Source: Oenococcus oeni DSM 20252 = AWRIB129 (GTDB lineage Bacteria > Bacillota > Bacilli > Lactobacillales > Lactobacillaceae). Taken from it: a DNA stretch of 64,000 nucleotides. A program made the position numbers and the translations under genes. Positions within the stretch are counted from its first letter, which is position 1; each line of letters opens with the position of its first letter. This document shows positions 8,061 to 15,878 of this stretch, piece after piece. Location: NCBI RefSeq assembly GCF_000372485.1, contig NZ_AQVA01000009.1:1-64000 (forward strand), read 5' to 3'. Below the pieces are notes generated by a model. The model was not told the DNA's origin, ran no database searches, and saw only the letters and a program-made list of their open reading frames with translations.

Positions 8061-9131
8061 TTATTCTCCAATCACGCTAATCGGGTTAATACGGACAATG
8101 ATCCTGGCTGGAATCAATGCGCCGATAAGTCCGGTTATAATCAAACCAACAGCAACGGACAGCAAAATAGGTAAATTAAAACTCATTGGCACGGCAGTCG
8201 GGATAAAAACAGCAGTCAAAATTGTCAAAAGAGCAGCAATAATCAAACCGCTAACAACAAGAATTGCCGACTGGCAAATCGTCGCAATAACAAGAATTTT
8301 CGCCGGAATTCCTTGGGCCCGCAGAACCGCATAATTTTTTATTTTTTGAATTGTCAATATATATAAGAAAACAGCAATTACAATTAAAGAAATAATCATT
8401 AAGAAAGCAATCATGAAAGTAAAAGTTGAATTTTGGGCCGAATAACCCGGTAATTGATTAATAAATTTTCCTGATGAATAACTTTTTAGTTGAGAATTAG
8501 CTGCCTTAAAATTAGAAGATTGGGAAACGACCGCACTGGCTTTAAAGTCGCTTCTGCTACTCTGCATTTTTTTCCAGGCACTCAAAGTTCCGTAAACGAC
8601 TGGAGCAACACTCAATTTAGCGCCTTTAGTAAAGCCAACAATTTGATATTTTCCAGAGAAGGAATTGAAACTGACTTTCTCGCCGAGTCGATAGCCGTCA
8701 TCTTTGAATTGTTCGTCGACAACAATTTCCCGATTACTAGCTGCTTTACGTCCACTAAGCAGTTTGATATTCTTAAAAATAAATTGGTGTTTATCCAAGC
8801 CGATAAACTGAGCAGATTCCTTTTTATTCCCTTTCGATTTAACTACTATCGAAGCTTGGCCGATATAAGCATCTTTTCTGCTTAGCTTAAAAGTGCTTAA
8901 CTCCTTCTTCGTGATCAAAGATTGAGATAAATTAATATCTGAATCCTTGTCCAAAACAATTCGTTTTATATGCCAAGAATCAATCACCTGAGTATTTTCT
9001 TGAGCCAGGCCCAAAGCTAAGCTGGTCAGGACAAAAATCAAATAAGCAATTAAAACGATCATCGATATAATCAGTCCATAACGTAGCTTTTCTCGTTTAA
9101 TTTCTTTTAAAGCCAAGAACATTTCATTCAT
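8061..9131 (-). CDS. FtsX-like ABC transporter permease
   Basis: This 356-residue protein has one N-terminal membrane helix, a large extracellular domain (about residues 45-235), then three C-terminal helices with the FtsX pattern (KNYAVLRAQGIPAKIL, ending RINPISVIGE). The fold is the MacB-type permease. It overlaps the upstream TetR gene by 8 bp and is followed at once by its ATPase, so the three are translated together. Its promoter carries two TetR-type operators. Confidence 0.88.
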   Translation of the reverse strand: MNEMFLALKEIKREKLRYGLIISMIVLIAYLIFVLTSLALGLAQENTQVIDSWHIKRIVLDKDSDINLSQSLITKKELSTFKLSRKDAYIGQASIVVKSKGNKKESAQFIGLDKHQFIFKNIKLLSGRKAASNREIVVDEQFKDDGYRLGEKVSFNSFSGKYQIVGFTKGAKLSVAPVVYGTLSAWKKMQSSRSDFKASAVVSQSSNFKAANSQLKSYSSGKFINQLPGYSAQNSTFTFMIAFLMIISLIVIAVFLYILTIQKIKNYAVLRAQGIPAKILVIATICQSAILVVSGLIIAALLTILTAVFIPTAVPMSFNLPILLSVAVGLIITGLIGALIPARIIVRINPISVIGE

Positions 9132-9672
9132 CCCCTTTTTTGGATAATTGTTTTAGTAAAACCGCCAAACGTGTGATTGCCATGTCCTTTATTTCTGGAT
9201 TCAGCATAATCAGTTTGATAGTTTCATGGCTCATAACTTTGGCAGCCCATTGCCGATCATTTTCTTCAGTTGAGGAAGAGCTTCCTCTAGAAGGAGATTT
9301 TCTTTTACCAGCCAACAAGGATTCGTTCTTCAAAAAATGCATCTTTATAAATTGATAATAATCAGTCTGGTTAATTTGATTAACGAAATTTTCAACTTCC
9401 TCGATATATAAATTAGGATCAAAATTAAAGTTATTCAGCCGCCCAACGATATTTCGGTGAATATCAGTCATAGCCAACTTATAGAGATGTAAATATGCGT
9501 CATCCAAGTCATCAAAATATTTATAAAAAGCTCCACGAGAGATGGCTGCATTTTTAACAATCCGCGCCACCTGGGCCTCAGCCAAGGAATAACTTGAAAA
9601 TTCTTGATTTAAAGCTGCAATTATCCGTGCCTGTTTTTTTGAGTCCAAATTAAGAAAAGTTTTTGATACCAT
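9124..9672 (-). CDS. TetR-family regulator
   Basis: This 182-residue protein has an N-terminal helix-turn-helix (VARIVKNAAISRGAFYKYFDD). It heads the operon with the FtsX-like exporter. The two TGAC-N5-GTCA dyads in its own promoter are the probable binding sites. A Ser-rich linker (residues 129-138) is unusual but does not touch the DNA-binding part. The inducer is unknown; it is likely an exporter substrate or membrane-active compound. Confidence 0.85.
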   Translation of the reverse strand: MVSKTFLNLDSKKQARIIAALNQEFSSYSLAEAQVARIVKNAAISRGAFYKYFDDLDDAYLHLYKLAMTDIHRNIVGRLNNFNFDPNLYIEEVENFVNQINQTDYYQFIKMHFLKNESLLAGKRKSPSRGSSSSTEENDRQWAAKVMSHETIKLIMLNPEIKDMAITRLAVLLKQLSKKGDE

Positions 9673-9688
9673 TAATATCCTCTAAATA

Positions 9689-9741
9689 AGTGACACCACG
9701 TCACTAAGATAAATTCTATCAGAATGGTGACACGGCGTCAA
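9689..9741 (-). promoter_or_regulatory. Promoter with two TetR-type operators
   Basis: The minus-strand promoter has -35 TTGACG (9736-9741), 17 bp, -10 TAGAAT (9713-9718). Dyad 1 is AGTGAC-ACCAC-GTCACT (9689-9705) just downstream; dyad 2 is TGAC-ACGGC-GTCA (9728-9740), overlapping the -35 box. The two sites share the TGAC/GTCA half sites and would allow tight autorepression. Confidence 0.78.
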
Positions 9742-9750
9742 TTTTTCTAA

Positions 9751-9783
9751 AAACCAATCATATTTTTAGAAGATGATTGGTTT
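9751..9783. terminator. Hairpin, possible bidirectional terminator
   Basis: A stem AACCAATCAT/ATGATTGGTT is followed on the minus strand by TTTTTAG. It would stop transcripts coming from the 9.9-10.1 kb region before the exporter promoter. Confidence 0.5.
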
Positions 9784-9908
9784 CTCTATATATACCAATT
9801 TAATAAAAATAGACGATTTTTTAGTCGTCGGAATATGATTAAAAAATAAGTAATTTAGTAAGGTCACTGACAAGAATAATAAATTTATATTTAACGTTAA
9901 GTAAGATA

Positions 9909-9931
9909 AAACTTCACCAAAAGTGGAGTTT
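9909..9931 (-). terminator. Hairpin, possible back-up terminator
   Basis: The stem AAACTCCAC/GTGAAGTTT with a CTTTTG-type loop is followed by U-rich sequence on the minus strand, just beyond the terminator of the small RNA at 9941-10082. Confidence 0.4.
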
Positions 9932-9940
9932 CTTTGGATG

Positions 9941-10082
9941 AAAAAAAGACCACCATTGAATGGTAGTCCGATATGCATTGATCTGTTGAATCTATTTAAT
10001 GAAATGAAAAAAGTTCAAAAAATTTAACTTCGATTAAAAGCCGTTCTTAATACTAAGGTGTTGTAGCCATTTGCGGCTACAA
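9941..10082 (-). ncRNA. Predicted small RNA R1 (LytTR-type promoter)
   Basis: It begins with the hairpin TTGTAGCC/GGCTACAA (10061-10082), continues about 80 nt with little structure (including GGCTTTTAATCGAAG, similar to the RNA at 20864-20974), and ends in a stem at 9948-9968 followed by seven U. I find no credible reading frame inside; an open minus-strand frame across 9766-9978 ignores the terminator. Predicted from sequence only. Confidence 0.55.
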
Positions 10083-10087
10083 GCAAT

Positions 10088-10135
10088 AGCCTATTTCTCA
10101 ACAATTAAGTGTAAATAAAATTTTAATTAAGCGTA
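10088..10135 (-). promoter_or_regulatory. LytTR-type tandem-repeat promoter of R1
   Basis: Minus-strand repeats TACGCTTAAT (10126-10135) and TACACTTAAT (10104-10113) have a 22-bp period. Ten bases downstream is the -10 box TAGGCT (10088-10093), and there is no -35 box. Three further sites in the window share this exact geometry. Confidence 0.6.
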
Positions 10136-10241
10136 AATAAAGTATTTAAAAAGAAATTGTTCTTTCACTTTTTTAAATTTAATTGAATAGAAAAAGAAAT
10201 AAATATATTATGAAGAGACATTCTTTTTTTGGAGAAATAAA

Positions 10242-10628
10242 ATGAACTATTTTTTGATGATAATATTGGGAGTTTTGGGCGCGGAATCACGCTTTGCAAT
10301 AGAATTAACTATCGATAACAGCGCTTATCCTTACGGTACTTTGATAATTAACATGATCGGCTGTTTTCTCTTGGGTTTTATGTATTATTTTTTTGTCGAA
10401 GCAAAAAAAACGATAAATCAACTCGTTGCGGTAGTTTCAACTGGTTTCGTTGGCTCATTCACAACTTTTTCAACTTTCGAACTAGAAATTTTCAAAATGT
10501 TTCAATTAGATCAATATTTAAAAGCTATAAGCTATTTTTTCGTAACAATGTTAAGCGGGTTATTGTTCGTCTTTCTGGGATATTGTTTAAGTAAATTAAT
10601 AATAATTAAAAGAAAGGAAAACAAATGA
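10242..10628 (+). CDS. crcB: Fluoride channel subunit FluC/CrcB (first of pair)
   Basis: This 128-residue protein has four membrane helices and the FluC signature GFVGSFTTFSTFELE. FluC forms dual-topology dimers that let fluoride leave the cell. Many Gram-positive bacteria encode two unequal subunits side by side, as here; the stop overlaps the next start by 4 bp. GGAG precedes the ATG, and TTGAAT-17-TATTAT upstream is a likely promoter. I see no fluoride riboswitch in the 90-bp leader. Confidence 0.92.
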   Translation: MNYFLMIILGVLGAESRFAIELTIDNSAYPYGTLIINMIGCFLLGFMYYFFVEAKKTINQLVAVVSTGFVGSFTTFSTFELEIFKMFQLDQYLKAISYFFVTMLSGLLFVFLGYCLSKLIIIKRKENK

Positions 10629-10984
10629 TTCAAATATTTTCAGTCGCTTTGGGCGCCGCATTAGGTGTTCTTGGTCGCTATCAAATAACCAATTCAATTA
10701 AGAAAAAATGGTTGAATATGATTTATCCCTGGCCAACTTTTTTGATTAACTTTTTGGGATGCCTTCTTTTGGGTTTGTTTTATTCGCTTAATTTATCGGA
10801 AAATGTATATCTTTTTTTAAGTATGGGCTTTACCGCTACTTTTACAACTTTTTCAACTTTTAACTTGGAGAACATAGAATTACTGAAGTCTCATCAATAT
10901 CGGCAATTTTTTAAATATCTCTTGGCAACTTATTTATTAGGATTTTTCGGTGTTTTTTTAGGTTTTTTTATTGGCAATTTGTGA
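10625..10984 (+). CDS. crcB: Fluoride channel subunit FluC/CrcB (second of pair)
   Basis: This 119-residue partner of the preceding gene has four membrane helices and the motifs GCLLLGLFYSL and FTATFTTFSTFNLE. Overlap of start and stop (ATGA) indicates coupled translation and a heterodimer of opposite-topology subunits. Both family motifs are intact, so function is expected. No terminator is obvious downstream. Confidence 0.92.
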   Translation: MIQIFSVALGAALGVLGRYQITNSIKKKWLNMIYPWPTFLINFLGCLLLGLFYSLNLSENVYLFLSMGFTATFTTFSTFNLENIELLKSHQYRQFFKYLLATYLLGFFGVFLGFFIGNL

Positions 10985-11122
10985 TTTTATATATCAATAA
11001 AGTAATTAAAAACCCAAAATTTAAAATATTGCAATGTTTTATCATCAAACATCCCGTTATCTCGTTCGGGTCGGTTAAAACATTCTTTATCAGGAAATAT
11101 TAAAAGCTCATTTATTCATTTT

Positions 11123-12323
11123 TTAATTTATTGTTCGTTTGCTATTTCTATTTGAATATAACAAGATCGAGAAAAAAATTGCCAAACATATACCCAAAAT
11201 TACATAAGTCCATCGCTGCCAACTGCTGACGAAAAAGCCAAAGATAAAATCACCTAAAGGCTGAATTCCATCAAAAAACAGGAATGTCAGTCCAAATATC
11301 CTACCTGAAAATTTAATATCCGTTTCATCTTGAATAAAGGTAGTAATGCTTCCAAAGAATCTCGCCTGAAATATACCATAAATTAAAGCAATTAAGATCC
11401 AAGCAGTTAATGAAAAGAAAATTCCGCAAAAACCAGCATAATACCATAGAACAATTGCTCCCAGTAAATTCTTTCTGGTTTAATTTTACGTTTTTGAAAA
11501 GTAAACCACACGCCTCCCAACAATCCTCCAACAGCGGAAACTGTTAAAAAAACTGTAGTTTGTTGAATTTCCCTGAAAAAAATGATGTGCAATGTAAGGA
11601 GCTGCCAATAGAAAACCAGCATAGCAAAAATTAAAAATCCCCATAGCCAACATGTACATCAACAAATTTGAATGATTCTTAACGTACTTGAAACCGATCA
11701 GGGTACTTGTAACAATAGATTCTTTCGCATTATTTTTTTCATCTTGAACTTTTTTATATGGTATCAGAAAATTCATACAAAGTGCCACTATATATGACAA
11801 TGCATTGATTAGCAAAAACTCGCTAAAATCAATATTCTTGATTGCTAATAATGCACCTCCTACGAGCGGCGCAGCCATATTAGCTAGATTAAAAAAAGTA
11901 TTTGATATGGCATTAAATTTTTGTAAGTATATTTTAATAACCACTTCAGGAGTAATCGCTTTGGCTGCCGGATAATTCAGAGCAAGCATTAAATTCAAAA
12001 CGAAAGTAATTATGATTAACAAACAGATTTGTGGTTGTTCATTATTTACGTAAAAGTTGCCTGATAAGCACATCAACGCTGAAATGGTATCTGTCCAGAT
12101 CAAGACTTTTTTCGATTATACTGGTCAACTAATAATCCAACTAAAAAATCTCCTAAAAGAAATGCCAAGCCTCCTGATCCTTCGATTAATCCTAATAACT
12201 TGGTATTTCCGGTTGCTCGAACAAGTAACCAATTGAGTCCCAAAACGTAAATAGCAGAACCCAGTTGAGAAGCAAACGGACTGAAGATAAGTGGAAAATA
12301 AGCTTTTTTGAGCTATTATTCAT
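11123..12323 (-). pseudogene. MFS multidrug-efflux-like transporter, several frameshifts
   Basis: Joined across frames, this region encodes an about 400-residue major facilitator. It starts MNNSSKK and then reads YFPLIFSPFASQLGSA, GLIEGSGGLAFLLGDFL, IWTDTISALMCLSGNFY, AVGGLLGGVWFTFQKRK and FFGSITTFIQDETD, ending KRTIN at 11123. It resembles the MefA/EntS-like branch. At least four shifts are needed: an A6 run near 12306, an A6 run near 12113, a T7 run (minus strand) near 11546-11552, and a T5 run near 11425. All lie in homopolymers. No full-length protein can be made, although the amino-acid sequence between breaks is little decayed, so inactivation looks recent. Confidence 0.85.
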
Positions 12324-12586
12324 ATCTTTCGAGATTACATTAAACAATAGAAAAGAACAAGTTTAATGGAAAAACCTCACTTCAAACTTTTAATCGTCAT
12401 GTTTTGTCCCTCTAACCTAATGTTGGTATACACAAAGTTAACTGACCAAGATAATTCTTATAGGCCCAATATCTCATTAGGGTTAAAAACAACTATGCTT
12501 TTAATGGAAATCAAGATAGTTATTTTGATTCTAGATCAGTTATTTAAATTAAAATAGAGCCGTAGGAAATAAAAGAGAGAAGCGAC

Positions 12587-12994
12587 ATGTATATCGGAAG
12601 GCCTTTTTTACAAATATTTCTTTTTTTTAAAAAAACTGTCATTGCAGTTATCGCAATGTATATAGCACTTGCACTAAGAATCGACAATATGGAGCACTTT
12701 CCAATTAGCGGTGATAATGTTTTAGTCACTAAAATTTCTGTCTTAATCGCTGTTTTCGTCGCAATTTTAAATGCCTATCAAATTATTTGCGTATTCATCG
12801 AATTGAATCAAACCTTCAAAATAATTTATTTAAGCAGTTGCTTTTTAAGTAATGCTTCGATAATTATCGTCTCCGCTATCAATTTAAGATTATCCCCAGC
12901 CATGTATTTAGGAATATTCGCCGGAAGCCTCGGCCTTTTGCTTTTATTATGCGAATTCTACAAAAAACAGCAGTTGCTTGCCCGAGAAAAATAA
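12587..12994 (+). CDS. Small membrane protein of unknown function
   Basis: This 135-residue protein has four predicted membrane helices (roughly residues 13-35, 47-63, 75-100 and 104-122) and a short basic tail ending KKQQLLAREK. I do not recognise the family. GAGAG lies before the ATG. The neighbours (decayed MFS gene, MarR gene) are not co-directional, so no role can be inferred. The sustained hydrophobic pattern makes it more likely a gene than chance. Confidence 0.55.
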   Translation: MYIGRPFLQIFLFFKKTVIAVIAMYIALALRIDNMEHFPISGDNVLVTKISVLIAVFVAILNAYQIICVFIELNQTFKIIYLSSCFLSNASIIIVSAINLRLSPAMYLGIFAGSLGLLLLLCEFYKKQQLLAREK

Positions 12995-13052
12995 AAGCCT
13001 TCGGTTTAGCTGATCAAAGCTAGCTGCCTAAATATTAAAATTATTTATTCTT

Positions 13053-13520
13053 TCATTCTTCGCGAAGATCGTTAATTGATGCGAGAAAATTTCCAATAAG
13101 GCTTAATTCATTTGCACTAAAACCCTTAGAAAAATTCAATAATCGTTGATCCATTTCTCGATGGTATTCTGCGTGCAATAAATGTATTTTTTCTCCTGTT
13201 TCGGTCCCTTTCAGATAGGTGTCTTTTTTGTTATCTGCAAGATGGTACTTTTCAATCAATTGCAATCGAAAAAGCTTATTGACTATTTTAGAGACTGCCC
13301 CCTGAGTAAAAGACAAATGTTTTACAATTTCTGAAATCCGTGAATCGTGATGCCGAATAACAGTACTTAAAACGTCCAGATCAGAAATTGAAAGTGAATT
13401 CAAAAGTTCGGCTAAACCATCTGAAACGGTGTGCTCTAATAAATAGTTCCTAACCTTTTCCGTATTATCGTAATTGCGATATCGGCGAAGTTCATGACTA
13501 ATCTTTTTAAAATTGTTCAT
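13053..13520 (-). CDS. MarR-family transcriptional regulator
   Basis: A winged-helix regulator of 155 residues when started at the ATG at 13520. The DNA-binding region is ISEIVKHLSFTQGAVSKIVNKL. A longer open frame exists upstream but would run through the divergent gene and both operators, so I reject it. It is divergent from the flavodoxin-fold reductase and flanked by two identical TTCCTTGGAA palindromes, so it very likely represses that gene and itself. MarR repressors of quinone reductases usually sense quinones, aldehydes or thiol stress. Confidence 0.85.
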   Translation of the reverse strand: MNNFKKISHELRRYRNYDNTEKVRNYLLEHTVSDGLAELLNSLSISDLDVLSTVIRHHDSRISEIVKHLSFTQGAVSKIVNKLFRLQLIEKYHLADNKKDTYLKGTETGEKIHLLHAEYHREMDQRLLNFSKGFSANELSLIGNFLASINDLREE

Positions 13521-13527
13521 AAAATAA

Positions 13528-13594
13528 ATTCCTTGGAATATATATTGACTTTTATTGTCTAAAGTACAATAATAATTATATTCCTTGGAATATA
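13528..13594. promoter_or_regulatory. Divergent promoter with two MarR palindromes
   Basis: ATTCCTTGGAAT at 13528-13539 and TATATTCCTTGGAATATA at 13577-13594 share the core TTCCTTGGAA, 50 bp apart. Between them lies a plus-strand promoter, -35 TTGACT (13545-13550), 17 bp, AATAAT. The second palindrome covers the start region of the reductase gene. Confidence 0.8.
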
Positions 13595-13619
13595 AAAAAG
13601 AAAGTGAGATACCACAAAA

Positions 13620-14216
13620 ATGAAAACTGTAATTATTTTTGATCATCCCTACGGTATTACCGCCAGTCATAATCAGCCACACAAGCGTTCTTACTCTGCA
13701 GCTCTTGCTCAACAAGCAATCAAGGATCTGAAAGACAGTGGAAATAGTGTTGATATAATTGACCTGCAAAAAGACAATTTTAATCCAGTCATGGGCAAAA
13801 ACGATTTATTAAATTGGCGAACGAAAAGTTTTGTCGATAAACAAAGTCAGAATTACTTTGATCGTCTGCAAGATGCCGACGAGATCATTTTCATTTTTCC
13901 AATTTGGTGGGAGATGATGCCGGCGTTGACGAAAGGATTCATTGATAAAGTTTTCGCCAAAGGACAGATAAAGAAAGCAAATGGTCATAGATTAATTTTG
14001 CCGGTCAAGACAAAAATACGTGTTTTAACAGCAATCGGAACACCAAAAATTATTTATAAATTTCATTATGGAAATCAATTGGGCAAAATGCTGAAACGCG
14101 GTGTCTTTGGAAAAATGGGTCTTAAGGATTTTAAAATTATTAATTTTAACGCTGAAGATCGAAGCAAAGAACAAAGAATTAATGATTTAAAAAAAATCAA
14201 AAAAATAATTTTATAA
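13620..14216 (+). CDS. NAD(P)H-dependent flavodoxin-fold oxidoreductase (quinone reductase type)
   Basis: This 198-residue protein has the flavodoxin-like fold of the NQO/MdaB/KefF family: N-terminal VIIFDHPYG flavin-phosphate loop, IIFIFPIWWEMMPALTKGFIDKVF in the middle (the conserved P-x-WW-x-x-P region), and a basic C-terminus. Such enzymes reduce quinones by two electrons with a bound flavin. It is divergent from a MarR gene and controlled by the palindromes between them. A proper Shine-Dalgarno is weak; GTGAG lies about 15 bases upstream. Confidence 0.8.
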   Translation: MKTVIIFDHPYGITASHNQPHKRSYSAALAQQAIKDLKDSGNSVDIIDLQKDNFNPVMGKNDLLNWRTKSFVDKQSQNYFDRLQDADEIIFIFPIWWEMMPALTKGFIDKVFAKGQIKKANGHRLILPVKTKIRVLTAIGTPKIIYKFHYGNQLGKMLKRGVFGKMGLKDFKIINFNAEDRSKEQRINDLKKIKKIIL

Positions 14217-14257
14217 AATCAGGAAATTCTTCAAAACGATAACTAGCGGCAAAATTT

Positions 14258-14890
14258 TCAGGCTTTAAAAGTACCGTGAACAACAACTTTGGTTCCTTGG
14301 GAAATGTTTTTGTAAATCCATTTGGCATCCGGAATCGATAGGTGTACACAGCCATGAGAATTCGGTTTTTTGCCAAGTTCTTTTGCTTGAGAAACTATAT
14401 ATTTACCGTTCTTATCTGTTGGTACCGTGTGGAATAAATAAACACCATTGTCTTTCCAAGATACCCAATAACGAGCTCCCTCTTTGGATGACGCATTATA
14501 AAAGAATGTTCCCCGTTCTTTTTGAATTTTGTAAGTTCCCGTTGGTGTTGAATCATCAATTCCAGTCGAACAATACATTTCATATAGAATTTTATTGCCA
14601 CTTTTTATATATACTCTCTGTTTGGCGATGGAGACATCTATCCAAACGTTTTTATATTTTGATAAAACCGGATAAGATGCTTTTTCAGAAGGTTTTTGCC
14701 AATCTGCAGCTCTCATTCTTGACTTGAATGAGGTTTCCTTCTTTTTGTCTCGAAGTTTCTTGGCTTTAGCCCTCGATGAGATAAGTTGATTTTTATAGTG
14801 TTCCCGATTAATTCCGTATCCGGCAGCTGATAAAAAAACCAAAAACAGGAAAAGATAAATAAAAATTTTTTTCCTTTGTTTTTTCAACAT
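14258..14890 (-). CDS. L,D-transpeptidase (YkuD domain), membrane-anchored
   Basis: A short basic N-terminus and one membrane helix (about residues 8-26) precede a basic linker and a YkuD domain. The active-site block reads SHGCVHLSIPDAKW with the catalytic Cys; the upstream His is in LFHTVP. L,D-transpeptidases make 3-3 peptidoglycan cross-links or attach proteins and act outside the membrane. I chose the ATG at 14890, behind TTAGG; an in-frame GTG six codons earlier is possible. It is a single gene with no sign of damage. Confidence 0.87.
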   Translation of the reverse strand: MLKKQRKKIFIYLFLFLVFLSAAGYGINREHYKNQLISSRAKAKKLRDKKKETSFKSRMRAADWQKPSEKASYPVLSKYKNVWIDVSIAKQRVYIKSGNKILYEMYCSTGIDDSTPTGTYKIQKERGTFFYNASSKEGARYWVSWKDNGVYLFHTVPTDKNGKYIVSQAKELGKKPNSHGCVHLSIPDAKWIYKNISQGTKVVVHGTFKA

Positions 14891-14994
14891 CAAACCTAAG
14901 TCTATCACAGTGTTTCTAAATCAATATAAAAAATTGAAAATTTTTTTCATTCTATAGATACCTGAACTATTTTTATTAAAGTTAGATAATCACT

Positions 14995-15396
14995 CTAATC
15001 GTCTTCATTTTTTTTTGCCGACAACTTTTGGTTAATTTCTTTAATATCATGGTTTATTTGGCTTTTAACAATTAGCCAAACAACTATATAAATGGAAATA
15101 AATCCAAGCGAACCACCAATTAAAGTTACATGTACATTATTGACATAGGCATAAATAAAAACAGTAAAAGCGGTCAAAAAGAAATGGATTATAAGTTGGG
15201 CAAGAAAACTCAAGTATTCGTCCATTTCGAAAATCAATGAAAATAAACCAATAAAAGCGCCAAGTAGAAGAACACTAAAAATCTCGAGTTTTGAAATAGG
15301 AAGCGTTTTGGAAAAAAGTTTTGAAATAAGATAGATTGATGAACTAAAGGCAATTCCAACCAAGACACCTCTGATAGCTTTCCTTGCAAGATCCAT
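14995..15396 (-). CDS. DUF3021 membrane protein
   Basis: This 133-residue protein has four membrane helices and a charged tail (INQKLSAKKNEDD). It is last in an ABC-LytTR operon. DUF3021 genes are typically found directly after LytTR regulator genes, and the pair forms a membrane-held regulator module in which the DUF3021 protein modulates the DNA-binding partner. The spacing to the LytTR gene is 2 bp. Confidence 0.8.
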   Translation of the reverse strand: MDLARKAIRGVLVGIAFSSSIYLISKLFSKTLPISKLEIFSVLLLGAFIGLFSLIFEMDEYLSFLAQLIIHFFLTAFTVFIYAYVNNVHVTLIGGSLGFISIYIVVWLIVKSQINHDIKEINQKLSAKKNEDD

Positions 15397-15398
15397 AT

Positions 15399-15848
15399 TT
15401 ATAAGCCCAGCCTCTCTTTTAAATTGATTAAATATCTCCTACTAACATTAATTTTTCTATCATTTTTCATGATCGCCGTCATGTTTCCAGAAAAGCCAGC
15501 TTCTAAAGATTGAAGATAATTAATGTTAATAACCGTGCCACGAGCTATCTGAACGAATCGGCGATCAAGTTTTTCCAAAGTTTTATAAAGTCGGCCCCGG
15601 GTCGTGTAAGCTGTTTTTTCAGAAAAAAATCTAAGTTCGTCTCCATAAACTTCGATTGCAACCAACGAATCCTGATTAATAAATTTAATTGCATTACCGA
15701 CGTTGATCGAAATTATCTGGTCGAAGTGTTTATATTCTTCTATATAAGCGATTAATTGATTGACGTTATCCGAATAATCATGTGCAGTAACCTGCACAAT
15801 CACCTCATTTTCCGATAATTTGTTGTTCGATAAGAACGAAATCTTCAA
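15399..15848 (-). CDS. LytTR-family DNA-binding regulator
   Basis: This 149-residue protein has a C-terminal LytTR domain from about residue 45: IEVYGDELRFFSEKTAYTT, then LEKLDRRFVQIARGTVININ and NVSRRYLINLKERLGL. It has no receiver domain, so it is the single-domain type that pairs with DUF3021. LytTR proteins bind tandem direct repeats about 21-22 bp apart. Repeats of this kind stand before its own operon (17714-17744) and at four other sites in this window, so it may be the master of a small RNA regulon; that link is my inference. Confidence 0.88.
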   Translation of the reverse strand: MKISFLSNNKLSENEVIVQVTAHDYSDNVNQLIAYIEEYKHFDQIISINVGNAIKFINQDSLVAIEVYGDELRFFSEKTAYTTRGRLYKTLEKLDRRFVQIARGTVININYLQSLEAGFSGNMTAIMKNDRKINVSRRYLINLKERLGL

Positions 15849-15878
15849 ATCTTTTTCTCCAGTCCTAGTTGCTGAATA

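Noticed and set aside
9766-9978. Minus-strand frame of 70 codons
   Set aside because: It runs across two hairpins and the terminator of small RNA R1, has no ribosome site and low-complexity composition.
10150-10241. Fluoride riboswitch before the crcB pair
   Set aside because: The 90-bp leader lacks the conserved fluoride aptamer sequence and any terminator; only a normal promoter and ribosome site are seen.
12366-12557. Plus-strand frame of 63 codons
   Set aside because: No ribosome site, no pattern of a domain, AT-driven composition in spacer DNA.
13521-13769. N-terminal extension of the MarR gene
   Set aside because: It overlaps the divergent reductase gene and both operator palindromes; the ATG at 13520 gives a normal MarR length.
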